From: Geomonas oryzisoli
GTDB lineage: Bacteria > Desulfobacterota > Desulfuromonadia > Geobacterales > Geobacteraceae
Length of the DNA stretch: 64,000 nucleotides
Assembly: GCF_018986915.1 (NCBI RefSeq)
Contig: NZ_CP076723.1
Location: 3,831,501 to 3,895,500 of the forward strand
Reading direction: 5' to 3'
Below, in pieces: positions 37,901 to 45,371 of the stretch (positions are counted from its first letter, which is position 1; every line of letters begins with the position of its first letter). Made by a program: the position numbers and the translations under genes. The notes beneath the pieces were generated by a model. That model was not told the DNA's origin. It saw nothing but the letters and a program-made list of their open reading frames with translations, and did no database searches.

Positions 37901-38547
37901 GTGAAGTTGAGCGCAATGCCGCGGTGGGTCACGCTGGTCGCATGCGCAAACGGTTTCGCCTCGGCGCTGTGGTCCGTGTGGCACTTGACGCAGGCGCCGG
38001 TGCCGGTGCCGTAGTAGGTGCCGTGCTTGGAACCGGATACGGGGTGCCCCGCGGAAAGCGAGGAGCCGTGGCAGCTGTTGCAATCGACCGGGCTGGCATA
38101 GGCCGCGCTCCCCCACTCGGGGCTGGTGCGCTCGAAGTGGCAGTTCACGTTGGAGCAGGACCCCAGCGGAGTCGGGGGCACCGAGGTCTGGTTCACGAAG
38201 GCGCGGCTGTAGCTGCCGGTCGCGGAACCGTTGATGTTGCCGGAGACCTTGATGTCGTCGGTGCGGTGGCCGGTCTGGTACACGAGTACGCCGGAGCCGT
38301 GACACTTGACGCACGACAGCGCGTTACTGTCGGCATGGCTGCCATGGTTTCCCTTGAATGCACCGGTGGCCGGAATACGCCGTCCGTTGGCTGAATCAAG
38401 AGGAGGCATGGTGTGGCAGGCATCGCACCCGTAGTTGTACTGCGGTGCGGCCTCGGCCTTTGTGCCAGCCAGGAGCGCAGCTCCCAGCGTCATCAGCAAA
38501 GCTATCACTCGTGGGTTGTACCATCCGAGTCTGCGGTAGCCCCTCAT
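31945..38547 (-). CDS. Giant modular cytochrome c, 2200 aa, 56 haem motifs (cluster B)
   Basis: Same architecture as the cluster A protein. A signal peptide ends AEA-AP, four leading haems are followed by seven six-haem modules, and ten C-terminal haems end DCTMCHVNL. I count 56 motifs (37 CX2CH, 19 CX4CH), identical in order to cluster A. The modules here are slightly shorter and use a different wording (GAKPFGTAGVAFTS, VSSGLAAANSHEKHVGAAG, SGNGKV). The first 230 and last 300 residues are nearly identical to cluster A. The ATG at 38547 is preferred over the GTG at 38553 because AAGGAG precedes the ATG by 5 nt. It lies between the 27-haem gene and the 666-aa Ig-like gene. Confidence 0.92.
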   Translation of the reverse strand: MRGYRRLGWYNPRVIALLMTLGAALLAGTKAEAAPQYNYGCDACHTMPPLDSANGRRIPATGAFKGNHGSHADSNALSCVKCHGSGVLVYQTGHRTDDIKVSGNINGSATGSYSRAFVNQTSVPPTPLGSCSNVNCHFERTSPEWGSAAYASPVDCNSCHGSSLSAGHPVSGSKHGTYYGTGTGACVKCHTDHSAEAKPFAHATSVTHRGIALNFTATPNNGGSYSGPTNDFLPSQTNTFGSCSGLYCHSDGTTKTGPFTTTTVPNWGNATLGCNGCHGGPASLGTKILATGKHQAHINNPGALGSNYGCVECHAKTAASDSAIAVTANHVNTFVEYSGAKAGKNYSGGSCSNTYCHTSGKKGVAGVASTVEPGNPSWSGAAMVCNGCHGAQPMGTAGVAFTSLAGEPNYVSSGLAAANSHEKHVGAAGASTCNSCHAKTTTTGTSIVAGGQHIDGLINYTSASASFGKKANKTCSNISCHSGNGKVPVVADAQWGTSLNCNGCHGGPLALGSNVINTGAHTQHTNQPSVIGDNMACAECHAKTVAVDTAIATPANHMNNFVDYSGVRAGKSSTLVSGTCSATYCHTSGKKGQTGMVATVEPANPSWSGPAMGCNGCHGAKPFGTAGVTFTSIAGEPNYASSGLAAANSHEKHVGAAGATTCANCHSKTTTNGTSIIAGSQHLDRLANYTSANGTFAKAANKSCSNITCHSGNGKVSGVFDAQWGTSLGCNGCHGGPAALGSRKLASGKHAAHMDQAAVLGDNLGCVECHSKTVSSDSAVSTPLNHMNSFVDYSGVRAGRSTTYSGGTCSATYCHTSGKKGQSGMVATVEPSAPSWSGAAMGCNGCHGAKPYGTAGVAFTSLAGEPNYVSSGLAAANSHEKHVGAAGATTCSKCHAKTTTNGTTLIAGNQHLNGFANYTAADLSFGKKVNKTCSNISCHSGNGKVVSVADAQWGATLGCNGCHGGPAALGSNIINTGAHNAHINQPSVLGDNLVCAECHSNTVSSNTAIGTPANHMNAFVDYSGAKAGKRSTVVGGTCSATYCHTSGKKGQANMVATVEPAAPNWNGPAMGCTGCHGAQPLGTAGVEFTSIAGEPNYLTGGPGATNANSHKKHVGAAGATTCSNCHSKTTTNGTAVIAGSQHLDRMANYTSANGSFGKVANKTCSNITCHSGNGKVSGVFDAQWGDTLSCNGCHGGPAALGTRKLNTGSHPQHMDQTSVLGDNLGCVECHSKTVSSDSLVSTPANHLNSFVDYSGVRAGRSTTYSGGTCSSTYCHTSGKKGQTGMVATVEPAAPVWGGAAIDCKGCHGAKPFGTAGVAFTSVAGEPNYVSSGLAAANSHEKHVGAAGASTCSKCHAKTTSNGTTLIAGSQHLNGFSNYTAADLSFGKKVNKTCSNISCHSSNGKIVSVADAQWGATLGCNGCHGGPVGLATNRIVTGAHAQHTNQASVIGDNLACVECHANTVTSDTTLGAANHMNNFVDYSGVRAGKRSTVVGGTCSATYCHTSGKKGQPGMVATIEPAAPNWSGTGMGCTGCHGAQGLGTGGVEFTSVAGEPNYTSGLPGTESANSHKKHVGSGGAATCVYCHSKTTSNGTAIISGSQHLNGFNNFTSGGGKTFYKRANKTCSNISCHSGNGKVAGVADAQWGATIGCNGCHGGPVALGTNILATGSHPQHMNTGSAVTNYGCVECHAQTVSSDTQISNTLVHADTYVNYSGVKAGKSSTYVGGVCSASYCHSSGKKGQTGMVATVEPAAPSWGGTALGCNGCHGAKTFGTAGVAFTSVAGEPNYTSGPQGSASANSHQKHVKAAGAATCVLCHSSTVDATGTQIIGNHTNKVADVLAGGTASFGYPGSKTCSNVSCHAGTGYTAANAVWGATLDCKGCHGTLSGAHTRHVGTAWGTLPFYNYTANVSTGSDTDGVTWKAYGFGCANCHPVTLANHMNGSVEVELNTVTGASTLRKKNSAAGLIGSTGTGTVSCSNVYCHENTTTPQWNQTYTAATRCSGCHENAPSTDSHAAHKVGIHYDNIYSGTTGLLPASGAVGVNAGHGDPAQSTTIGCNICHYNTVNVARNKYNSSCSTAACHGNTTGNNTDALGASRISNLANHVNGKNDIAFLPSTYIKSKAQVTDAAFVSYTGGLAGWNKTRTYKAGASSYDTSKGYLNTVGSYASGSCSNIVCHNGVTVHWVNDFGGARDCTMCHVNL
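33200..38000 (-). repeat. Tandem six-haem modules, 7 copies of about 687 bp (cluster B)
   Basis: The last site of each module (GCNGCHGAK, GCTGCHGAQ or DCKGCHGAK) recurs near 33249, 33943, 34627, 35323, 36006, 36693 and 37379, a spacing of 683-696 bp. Alternate modules share extra words: those with SFGKKVNKTCSNISCH and those with KVSGVFDAQWG, which hints at expansion of a two-module unit. Confidence 0.8.
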
Positions 38548-38598
38548 TTCCACTCCTTTATCTCAAAACACCTGACCGTAGTGCTAATTCATCCATGA

Positions 38599-38629
38599 CC
38601 CGGCGGGGGGGATCCACTCCCCCGCCGGG
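38599..38629. other. GC hairpin between 27-haem and 56-haem genes (cluster B)
   Basis: CCCGGCGGGGG at 38599-38609 pairs with 38619-38629 apart from one position, and TTTT follows on the plus strand only. The cluster A equivalent is at 17449-17476. Because all genes here are read on the minus strand, a terminator role is doubtful; an mRNA processing element is more likely. Confidence 0.5.
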
Positions 38630-38684
38630 GTTTTCACATGCTTCTACTACTTGCAAAGCTTCCGCGTAAACACGCGGATTACTG

Positions 38685-41561
38685 CTACCTTTCGATACTC
38701 CACTTCGCGCTCGGCTTGAAGTGGCAGCTCACGTTGAAGCAGCTGCCCGACTTGTTGGTCCCGCCGGAGACCAGCGTAGCGCTGGTGTAGGTGGCGAGGG
38801 CGTCGTCGGAGAAGCGGTACTGCGGGTCGATGTCGACGCTTACACTTTCCACGTGGGTCCTGATGGGCAGGGCACGGGCGTGGGAAGCGTCGCTCCCCTT
38901 GTGGCACGGCAGGCAGTTAGCCCAGCCCTCGGAGGGCTTGGCGTCCTTCTTGATGTGCGCCACGAGGATGTGGGCACCACCGCCGCCGGAGTAGTCTTCG
39001 AAGCGGGCCGAAGACCAGTTGCCCTGCACGCCGAAGGTAATGGCGCTGAGGGTCTGACGCGGTGCCGGCGGGTAGCCGTGGCAGGCGTCGCAACCGCCAT
39101 TGGGCACGAACGCGAGGCCGGTGGCCGGGTTGTGCTGGTGGCACTGGGTGCAGTCCGTGGTGGAGGCTACGTGGTCCTGAGCCGGCACGCCAGCCTTGGT
39201 GAAGTACTGGGTGCTGGTGTGGCAGACCTGGCAGACGCCGGTCTGAGCCGGGTTGGCAAAGGTGTTGTTGCCGGTGAAGCTCACTGCGGTGCCGTTGATG
39301 GTGGTGTTCACCATCATGGTGTTGGCGGTACCGTGGCCGTTGTGGCAGTCCGCACACTTGGAGCCCAGGCCGGTAGCTTTGTGAGCCCTCACGTTGAGCT
39401 TGGTGCCGCTGACCTTGGCTGGGTTGGTGTGGCAGTAGTCGCACTCCTGGTTGGTGGCGCCGACCAGGACGGGAAGCAGACGCTTCTGGTCGCCCAGCAC
39501 GCCGCTTATGTGGGCTGCGGTGTTGTCGTGGCAAGCGGAGCAGGCCTGGGCGATGCCGGCCTTGCCGTGGCCCTTGGTAGCCGCCAGGGTCTTGTCGGGA
39601 GCGGTGATGCCGCCGATGACGGAGAGCGCACCGCCCGCGGTCGAGTGGCAGCTTTCGCAGGTGACGCGGCCGGTGGTCCAGTTGGTGCTCTGGGCGTGGC
39701 AGGTGGAGCAGGTGCCGATCTTGTTCATGCCGGCGGCAAGGTTCAGGGTGCCGTCGGCGTGGGTGCTCGCGGTGTTCGAGGTGTGGCAGTTCGAGCAGGA
39801 GGTGGTCAGGGTCGAGTTGAAGCCCGGGCCGTAGGTTGCCGTGAAGTGCTGGGAGTGCGCGTTGCTGTTGATCAGGCCGCCGGTGGTGTTGGAAAGCGCG
39901 GTGTGGCAGGTACCGCAGGCGCCGGATGCGGGGACGTTCCACTGCGGGGTTGCCGAGAGGTGGCAGGAGGTGGCGCAGGTCTTGGTGGCGGTGCCGCTCC
40001 AGGTGGTCACGTTGGCGCCGGCAACCTCGACGGTGGCGTCGCCGTGGAGAGCCTTGTTAACGAAGAAGGTGTTCCCGCTGACAGTGGCGGCGTGGCAGGT
40101 GTCGCAGGTGTAACCTTTGGTGCTTACGTGCGCAGCATGCGCGTTGGTGGTAAGGGAGCTCGCGTTGCCGTGGCAACCGGTGCAGCCAAGGGATGCGCCC
40201 CACTTGGCAGCGGGGACGTTGGCCACGATGCCGTTGCCGTCGTGGCAGGCTACCGCGGAGCAGGTGTTCCCGACGATGGTGAAGCTCCTGGCGCCGGCCT
40301 TGACGTCGCGGGTGCTGTTGGTGTGGAACCCGCCGGCCTTGATGCTGGTGCCGTTCACGGTGGTGTCGGCGTGGCAGCTTGCGCAGTCAGCGGCCGAAGC
40401 GACGTGGTTTTTGTGGCTGTTGGCGCGCGGCTGGTCTGCTCCGGCGTTGGCGTAGTTCGGCTCGCCGGCGACGGAAGTGAAGGCCGGAGCCGCATCGGCA
40501 CCATGGCAGGACTTACAGGTCAGGGCGGTGGAACCGGTCCAGGTCACGCTCTTCATGGTCCCTTTGCCGTCGCTGTGGCAGTAGGAGGTGGAGCAGGTCC
40601 CGGATACCGGGGTACCGACGCGTGCACCCGCCACGTCCTTGGTCTGGTTCACGTGGTTTGCGAAGGTGGAGATGGTGCTGTTGTCGGAAACGGTCGAGCT
40701 GTGGCACTCGACGCAGCCGTAGGAGGTGCCGAGGAAGGCCGCGTTGTTCACGTGTTTCGCGTGGTTGCCCGACAGGGTGTTGCTGGTCGCGTCGCCGTGG
40801 CAGCCGGCGCAGGTAAGGGTCCCACCCCAGGTCGGCGGGGTGTAGGTGCCGCGGCCGTTGCTGTGGCAGTAGACGTTGGAGCACTGGTTGGCCGCGAAGG
40901 TGCCGCCGGTGGCGAACTTCACCTCGATGGCGCGGTGGCCGGCCGAGGTAGCGTGGGCAAACGGCTTGGCCTGTACCGAGTGGTCGGTATGGCACTGCAC
41001 GCAGGAGCCGACGCCGGTGCCGTAGTAGTTGCCGTGCTTGCTGCCGGCGACCGGGTGGCTGCCGGTCGACGGAGCGACGCTGTGGCAGGCGGAGCAGCCG
41101 CCCGGTACGGTGAGGGCTGCGCTACCCCAGGCCGGGGTCGCACGCAGGGTGCCTTTGCCGTCGCTGTGGCAGGTCGCGGTGGAGCAGGTCCCCATCGGGT
41201 TCGGCGGAACCGAGGTCTGGTTCACGAAGCCGGCCGCGATCTTTCTGGAGTAGCCGACGCCGTCGGCAAGCTCGATGGTCTTGTTGCGGTGCCCCATGGC
41301 GTAGCCGCTGACCTGGCTGCCGTGGCAGGTAACGCAGGAATTGACCGCCGAGGTGGCGTGCCCTGCGTGGTTGCCCGGCACTGCGCCGGTGTTGGGGTTC
41401 TTCTTCACAGTACCGGAATCCAGTGGCGGCATCGTGTGACAGAAAGAACAGTCATAGTTGTACTGCGGGGCGGCCTGTGCCTTCCCCACGGACAACTGCA
41501 TCAGTGTCAGCACGAGAAGTGCCAGCACCAGGAAACAGCGCCCTCCATACTTTGATAACAT
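38685..41561 (-). CDS. 27-haem exported cytochrome c (cluster B only, 958 aa)
   Basis: The start MLSKYGGRC at 41561 has AGGAGGAGAAA before it; the longer frame from 41594 has none. The signal peptide ends AQA-AP and the first site CSFCH is near residue 37. I count 27 motifs: 21 CXXCH, five CX4CH, and one CX3CH (CATSCH, codons at 39960-39977). The first half resembles the 56-haem proteins (CHTMPPLDSG, HTDHSVQAKPFAHAT, FTSVAGEPNYAN). The second half resembles the C-terminal half of the 24-haem proteins (CDACHGYPPAPRQT, ARFEDYSGGGGAH, CFNVSCHFKPSAKWSIER). It therefore reads as a mosaic of its two neighbours. It has no copy in cluster A. Role: periplasmic or surface electron carrier, inferred. 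Confidence 0.92.
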   Translation of the reverse strand: MLSKYGGRCFLVLALLVLTLMQLSVGKAQAAPQYNYDCSFCHTMPPLDSGTVKKNPNTGAVPGNHAGHATSAVNSCVTCHGSQVSGYAMGHRNKTIELADGVGYSRKIAAGFVNQTSVPPNPMGTCSTATCHSDGKGTLRATPAWGSAALTVPGGCSACHSVAPSTGSHPVAGSKHGNYYGTGVGSCVQCHTDHSVQAKPFAHATSAGHRAIEVKFATGGTFAANQCSNVYCHSNGRGTYTPPTWGGTLTCAGCHGDATSNTLSGNHAKHVNNAAFLGTSYGCVECHSSTVSDNSTISTFANHVNQTKDVAGARVGTPVSGTCSTSYCHSDGKGTMKSVTWTGSTALTCKSCHGADAAPAFTSVAGEPNYANAGADQPRANSHKNHVASAADCASCHADTTVNGTSIKAGGFHTNSTRDVKAGARSFTIVGNTCSAVACHDGNGIVANVPAAKWGASLGCTGCHGNASSLTTNAHAAHVSTKGYTCDTCHAATVSGNTFFVNKALHGDATVEVAGANVTTWSGTATKTCATSCHLSATPQWNVPASGACGTCHTALSNTTGGLINSNAHSQHFTATYGPGFNSTLTTSCSNCHTSNTASTHADGTLNLAAGMNKIGTCSTCHAQSTNWTTGRVTCESCHSTAGGALSVIGGITAPDKTLAATKGHGKAGIAQACSACHDNTAAHISGVLGDQKRLLPVLVGATNQECDYCHTNPAKVSGTKLNVRAHKATGLGSKCADCHNGHGTANTMMVNTTINGTAVSFTGNNTFANPAQTGVCQVCHTSTQYFTKAGVPAQDHVASTTDCTQCHQHNPATGLAFVPNGGCDACHGYPPAPRQTLSAITFGVQGNWSSARFEDYSGGGGAHILVAHIKKDAKPSEGWANCLPCHKGSDASHARALPIRTHVESVSVDIDPQYRFSDDALATYTSATLVSGGTNKSGSCFNVSCHFKPSAKWSIER

Positions 41562-41655
41562 TTTCTCCTCCTCTTGGTGTCCTGCTTGCGTCATTTTATA
41601 AAAGCTGAATCTTCCGTTGATCCAGAAACGGTACGGCTTTGCTACTTGTCCTCTC

Positions 41656-44600
41656 CTACCGCTCGGTGCTCCACCTTGCCGACGGGCTCATGTGGCAGGC
41701 GATGTTGAAGCAGCTGCCGGTCTGGTTGGCGCCGGGCACGCTGGTCAGCTTGGCACCGGTGTAGACGGTGAAGCTGTTGGAGAAGCGCAGGCTGTTGTCC
41801 ACCAGCACGGTCACGTTCTCGATGTGATCCTTAACCGGCGTCACCATCTTGTGGTACGAAGTGAGCCCCGTGGCGCCGCCGTTGTGGCACGCCGTGCAGT
41901 TGGTCCACCCTTCCTCCGCCTTGGCAAACGGAGAGATGTGCGCCGCCACGAGATGCGCGCCGCCGCCGCCCGAGTAGTCCTCGAAGCGCGCGTTGGCCCA
42001 GTTGGCGTAGCTGCCGAACCCGGTCGCCGTGTTCTTCGGTGCCGGCGGGTAGCCGTGGCAGGAGTCGCAGCCGCCGCCGACCGGCTTGAAGGCGCCGCCG
42101 CTGCTGGTGTGGGTGTGGCAGTCCAGGCAGCCCGAGGTGAAGTGACTGCCCTCCGGAACCCCGGCACGGTAGTAGTTGGTCTTGGTGTGGCAGACCTGGC
42201 ACAGGCCGCGGTTGTAGGTGGTCTCCACCAGCGTGTTGACCCGGTCGGTGTAGGCGATGGTGAAGCCCCTGATCTCGCTTCTGATCATGGAGAGGTTGCC
42301 GGTGCCGTGCGTGTCGTGGCACTCGCGGCAGGCGACCGGGGCACCATCCTTCGCGCGGTGCGTGCTGATGTTCAGGAAGCGCGCCGAAACGATGGTCGGG
42401 TTGCTGTGGCAGGAGGCGCACAGCGTGTTGTCGTTGTTCATGAGCAGACGCTTGCTGTCCCCCAGGGTCCCGGTGATGTGGGTCGCGTTCCTGTCGTGGC
42501 ACACCGTGCACTGGTTCGACACTGCGAAGCGGCCGTGGCCGGAGGTGCCGAAGTAGGCCTTGTTCGGCGCCTGGACCCCGTTGGGGAGCGTCGCCGGGTT
42601 CTGGGCGTGGCACACGGTGCAGTTGATGCGGGTGGTGGTCTTCCAGTCAACCAGCTGGCCGGCGTGGCACCCCATGCACAGCGAGCCGTCGCCGCTTTTC
42701 AGGTCCGGCGAGCCGTTGTTGTGGGTGGCGGTGGTCCCGACGTGGCAGGCCTGGCAGGCGGTGTACTCGCTCCCCAGGAAGTTGCCCGGGCCGTAGACCG
42801 CGGTGATGTGGGTCGCATGCTGGTTGGTCGCCATCGGGCTCGGGGTCGAAGCGGAACCGCCGTGGCAGGTGATGCACAGGTTGCGCGCCTTGTAGGCGAC
42901 TACGGAATCGGCCACCGCCTGGCTGATGGCACCCGCATCCCGCAGGGTCGGCACCGCCAGCGTGGTCACCGAGTCGTCGATCACGCCGTTGTCCAGGATG
43001 TCGATGGAGTCCATGGCCAGCTGTTTCGAGTAGCGCGGGTTGTGGCCGAAGGAGCCGAGCTCCCGCAACAACAGGGCGTAGTTGAAGGCGGCGCCCATGA
43101 CGTTCGCACCCTGCTGACCGGAGCCCCAGTTACGCTCGTTGAAGTGCGGCGCCTTCTCGGTGTAGATGAAGCCCTTGGCCGCCAGTTGCGCGCGCAGCAC
43201 TTCCAAAAGGCTCGTGAAGGAATCGCGCGCCAGCTGGCGCTGCTCTTCCGGCATGTTGGTGCCGTGGCAGGTGGTGCAGATCGCGCTCACCCCGCTTCTG
43301 AAGGAGTGGCCGTAGGTGCCGTTTCTGTGGCACATGATGCAGGGCCCCTTGGCGTTGTCGAAGCCGAGGTTGCTGTGGGTGGCGCCGAGGTCGTAGTTGC
43401 GCCCCGGGAAGTGGTACCCCCCCTTGGCGTACATGGTGGCGCCCGACACCGCGTAGTGCGGCGGGATGAAGGCGAGGTTGGTGAAGTCCGCGTTCGCCTG
43501 CAGTTTGTCCGTGATCACCTGGCCGGTGTTGGTGCCGCTGTGGCAGGTCATGCACAGGTTGGACTCGCCCACTGCCGGGTTCAGGTAGGTGGGCTCGTTG
43601 GCAAACGGCTTGGACGGCGCCATGGTGCGCAGCGCGCCGGCGGTGATGTCGACGTGGCAGGCGCGGCAGGTGACCATCTCCTTGGTCTTGTCCGCGGAGT
43701 CGCCCCAGGCCGTGGTCACCTTGGCGGAGGAGTAGGCCACGAAGCCCGTGGTGGTGTGGCACTGCACGCAGCCGTTCATGGTCTTGAAGTCGTAGGTGGA
43801 GTACGCCGGCGCGCTCCCCTTGGCGTGACCGGAGGTGTACCACGCCTGGCGGATCGCCTGGTTGCTGACGGTCGAGAAGTGGCAGTCGGTGCAGGCCGAA
43901 CGCGAGGTGACGTAGGTCGCCGGGTAGGCGCCGGTGGTCATGTTGCCGTAGTGCAGCGTCTCCAGGTCGCCCTGCACCGCCGCGAAGCTGGAGTGCGGGT
44001 TGTGGCAGGAGATACAGAGAACGTTCCTGCCGATCTCTACCGTGTGGTTGGGGACGATGCCCAGGCCGTTGTAGTGGCATCCCGCGCAGACGCCCGGGTC
44101 CGCCTCGGGCTGATGCGCCCCGCCCTTGTGGCAGGAGGTACAGGTGACGCCCACCGTCTTATGCATGGAGCGGTCGTAGCCGGAGAAAATCGAGTCGGTG
44201 TGGCAGGCGGCGCAGAAGTAGTCGCCCACCGGGCCGGCGGAGGCCGCCAGGTTGACGAAGGTGTTGGAATCGACGCTCGAGACGTTGACCGGGGTCGGCA
44301 TGGCACCGGTGGTATGGCAGGAAACGCAGGAAACGCCCAGAGACTTGTGGTTCGAGGAGGACCACAGGGTGAACGCCATCGGGGTCGGGTAGACGCCGGT
44401 GGCGGAGTGGCAGCCGTTGCAGTCGGTCCGCATGGAGTCGATCAGCGAGTCGACCACCTTCACCTGGGTGGTGGAGGTGGAGACCGCGACGCCGTTCAGG
44501 TACTGGGTGGCGCGGAACACGTAGGTGCCCAGCACCATCGGCACGAAGTTCGGGTTGAGCGTGCTGGCGTCCTGCAGGGTGACCGCCGGACCGCTCTCCT

Positions 44601-45294
44601 GATTCCAGGTGAAGGTGCCGCCACCCTGCATCGAGCCCCTCAGGGTCACCTTGGTGACGATCATCCCGGTCTGGTTATCGCCGGCGCTGATCCCCACCGC
44701 GGAGAAGGACGCTGTCACGGCGGCAGGACCGGTTACGTTCCTGACCGTGATGTTGGCCTGGCCAAGGTAGGGGAAGCTGATCGCGCCGCCGGAAAGGTTG
44801 GTGGCCGTGCCGCCGCTGACGGCGGTCAGCACCGAGTTGGCATTGGGGGTGACGGTGAAGACCGCGGTGCCGCCGTAGGTGACCTGGGTGCTGGCCGGGG
44901 TGATGCCGCCCGGGCCGTAGGCGGTGCCGCTGATCGTGTACTTCTGGGCGGTGAAGCCCGCGATGAGAGACTGGGGCGAACCGTCAGCCTTCTTGAAGGT
45001 CGTGGCGTAGTGCGTCGTGTAGTTGCCGATGACCTGGGCCACACCGGTCTTGGTCAGACTGGTGATCTTGAAGCCGGGGTTGGCCGTTACCTTCACCGGA
45101 ACCAGTTCCGAGGTGGTGAAGTTGGTGTACACGACCGTGCCGGAAGCTGTCTGGACGGGGTTGTTGCGGATCTGGAGGGTACCGCCGGTGTTGTTCAGCT
45201 TGGTCTGCAGTTGGAACGACGTCGCAGCCCACGACCAGAGCGCCCCCGATATGACTGCCGTAGCAGCCAAAACAGCCAGTGTTTTTTTCAGCAT
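41656..45294 (-). CDS. 24-haem exported cytochrome with N-terminal beta domains (cluster B, 1212 aa)
   Basis: First gene of cluster B and near-identical twin of the 1207-aa protein at 17602-21225. It has the same signal peptide (MLKKTLAVLAATAVISGALW), beta-rich N-terminal 280 residues with a PKD-like segment, and 24 haem motifs from about residue 290 to 1202 (23 CXXCH, final CX4CH CFNIACH). It differs mainly by an insert in CTACHNGGATGLTSYHK near residue 1145 and scattered substitutions. GGGGAAGGTT precedes the ATG. The long identical DNA shared with cluster A shows a recent duplication or ongoing gene conversion. Confidence 0.92.
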   Translation of the reverse strand: MLKKTLAVLAATAVISGALWSWAATSFQLQTKLNNTGGTLQIRNNPVQTASGTVVYTNFTTSELVPVKVTANPGFKITSLTKTGVAQVIGNYTTHYATTFKKADGSPQSLIAGFTAQKYTISGTAYGPGGITPASTQVTYGGTAVFTVTPNANSVLTAVSGGTATNLSGGAISFPYLGQANITVRNVTGPAAVTASFSAVGISAGDNQTGMIVTKVTLRGSMQGGGTFTWNQESGPAVTLQDASTLNPNFVPMVLGTYVFRATQYLNGVAVSTSTTQVKVVDSLIDSMRTDCNGCHSATGVYPTPMAFTLWSSSNHKSLGVSCVSCHTTGAMPTPVNVSSVDSNTFVNLAASAGPVGDYFCAACHTDSIFSGYDRSMHKTVGVTCTSCHKGGAHQPEADPGVCAGCHYNGLGIVPNHTVEIGRNVLCISCHNPHSSFAAVQGDLETLHYGNMTTGAYPATYVTSRSACTDCHFSTVSNQAIRQAWYTSGHAKGSAPAYSTYDFKTMNGCVQCHTTTGFVAYSSAKVTTAWGDSADKTKEMVTCRACHVDITAGALRTMAPSKPFANEPTYLNPAVGESNLCMTCHSGTNTGQVITDKLQANADFTNLAFIPPHYAVSGATMYAKGGYHFPGRNYDLGATHSNLGFDNAKGPCIMCHRNGTYGHSFRSGVSAICTTCHGTNMPEEQRQLARDSFTSLLEVLRAQLAAKGFIYTEKAPHFNERNWGSGQQGANVMGAAFNYALLLRELGSFGHNPRYSKQLAMDSIDILDNGVIDDSVTTLAVPTLRDAGAISQAVADSVVAYKARNLCITCHGGSASTPSPMATNQHATHITAVYGPGNFLGSEYTACQACHVGTTATHNNGSPDLKSGDGSLCMGCHAGQLVDWKTTTRINCTVCHAQNPATLPNGVQAPNKAYFGTSGHGRFAVSNQCTVCHDRNATHITGTLGDSKRLLMNNDNTLCASCHSNPTIVSARFLNISTHRAKDGAPVACRECHDTHGTGNLSMIRSEIRGFTIAYTDRVNTLVETTYNRGLCQVCHTKTNYYRAGVPEGSHFTSGCLDCHTHTSSGGAFKPVGGGCDSCHGYPPAPKNTATGFGSYANWANARFEDYSGGGGAHLVAAHISPFAKAEEGWTNCTACHNGGATGLTSYHKMVTPVKDHIENVTVLVDNSLRFSNSFTVYTGAKLTSVPGANQTGSCFNIACHMSPSARWSTER

Positions 45295-45361
45295 AACCTT
45301 CCCCTGTCCCTGGTCCTCGCGTGCGGTAATGGATCGATTTAGAGGTACGAAATAGTCCTAC
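45295..45361 (-). promoter_or_regulatory. Conserved leader of cluster B
   Basis: Counterpart of 21226-21291. Just upstream on the transcribed strand lie a run of nine C (45363-45371) and then TTGCGG. TTGCGG and ACTATT are about 18 nt apart and could be -35 and -10 elements, with the C-run forming most of the spacer. This is a tentative promoter reading. Confidence 0.4.
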
Positions 45362-45371
45362 AGGGGGGGGG

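Noticed and set aside
12000..38000. The tandem haem modules as a CRISPR array
   Set aside because: The periodicity of about 690 bp is in-frame coding repeat of a cytochrome with conserved CxxCH codons; there are no short repeats with unique spacers.
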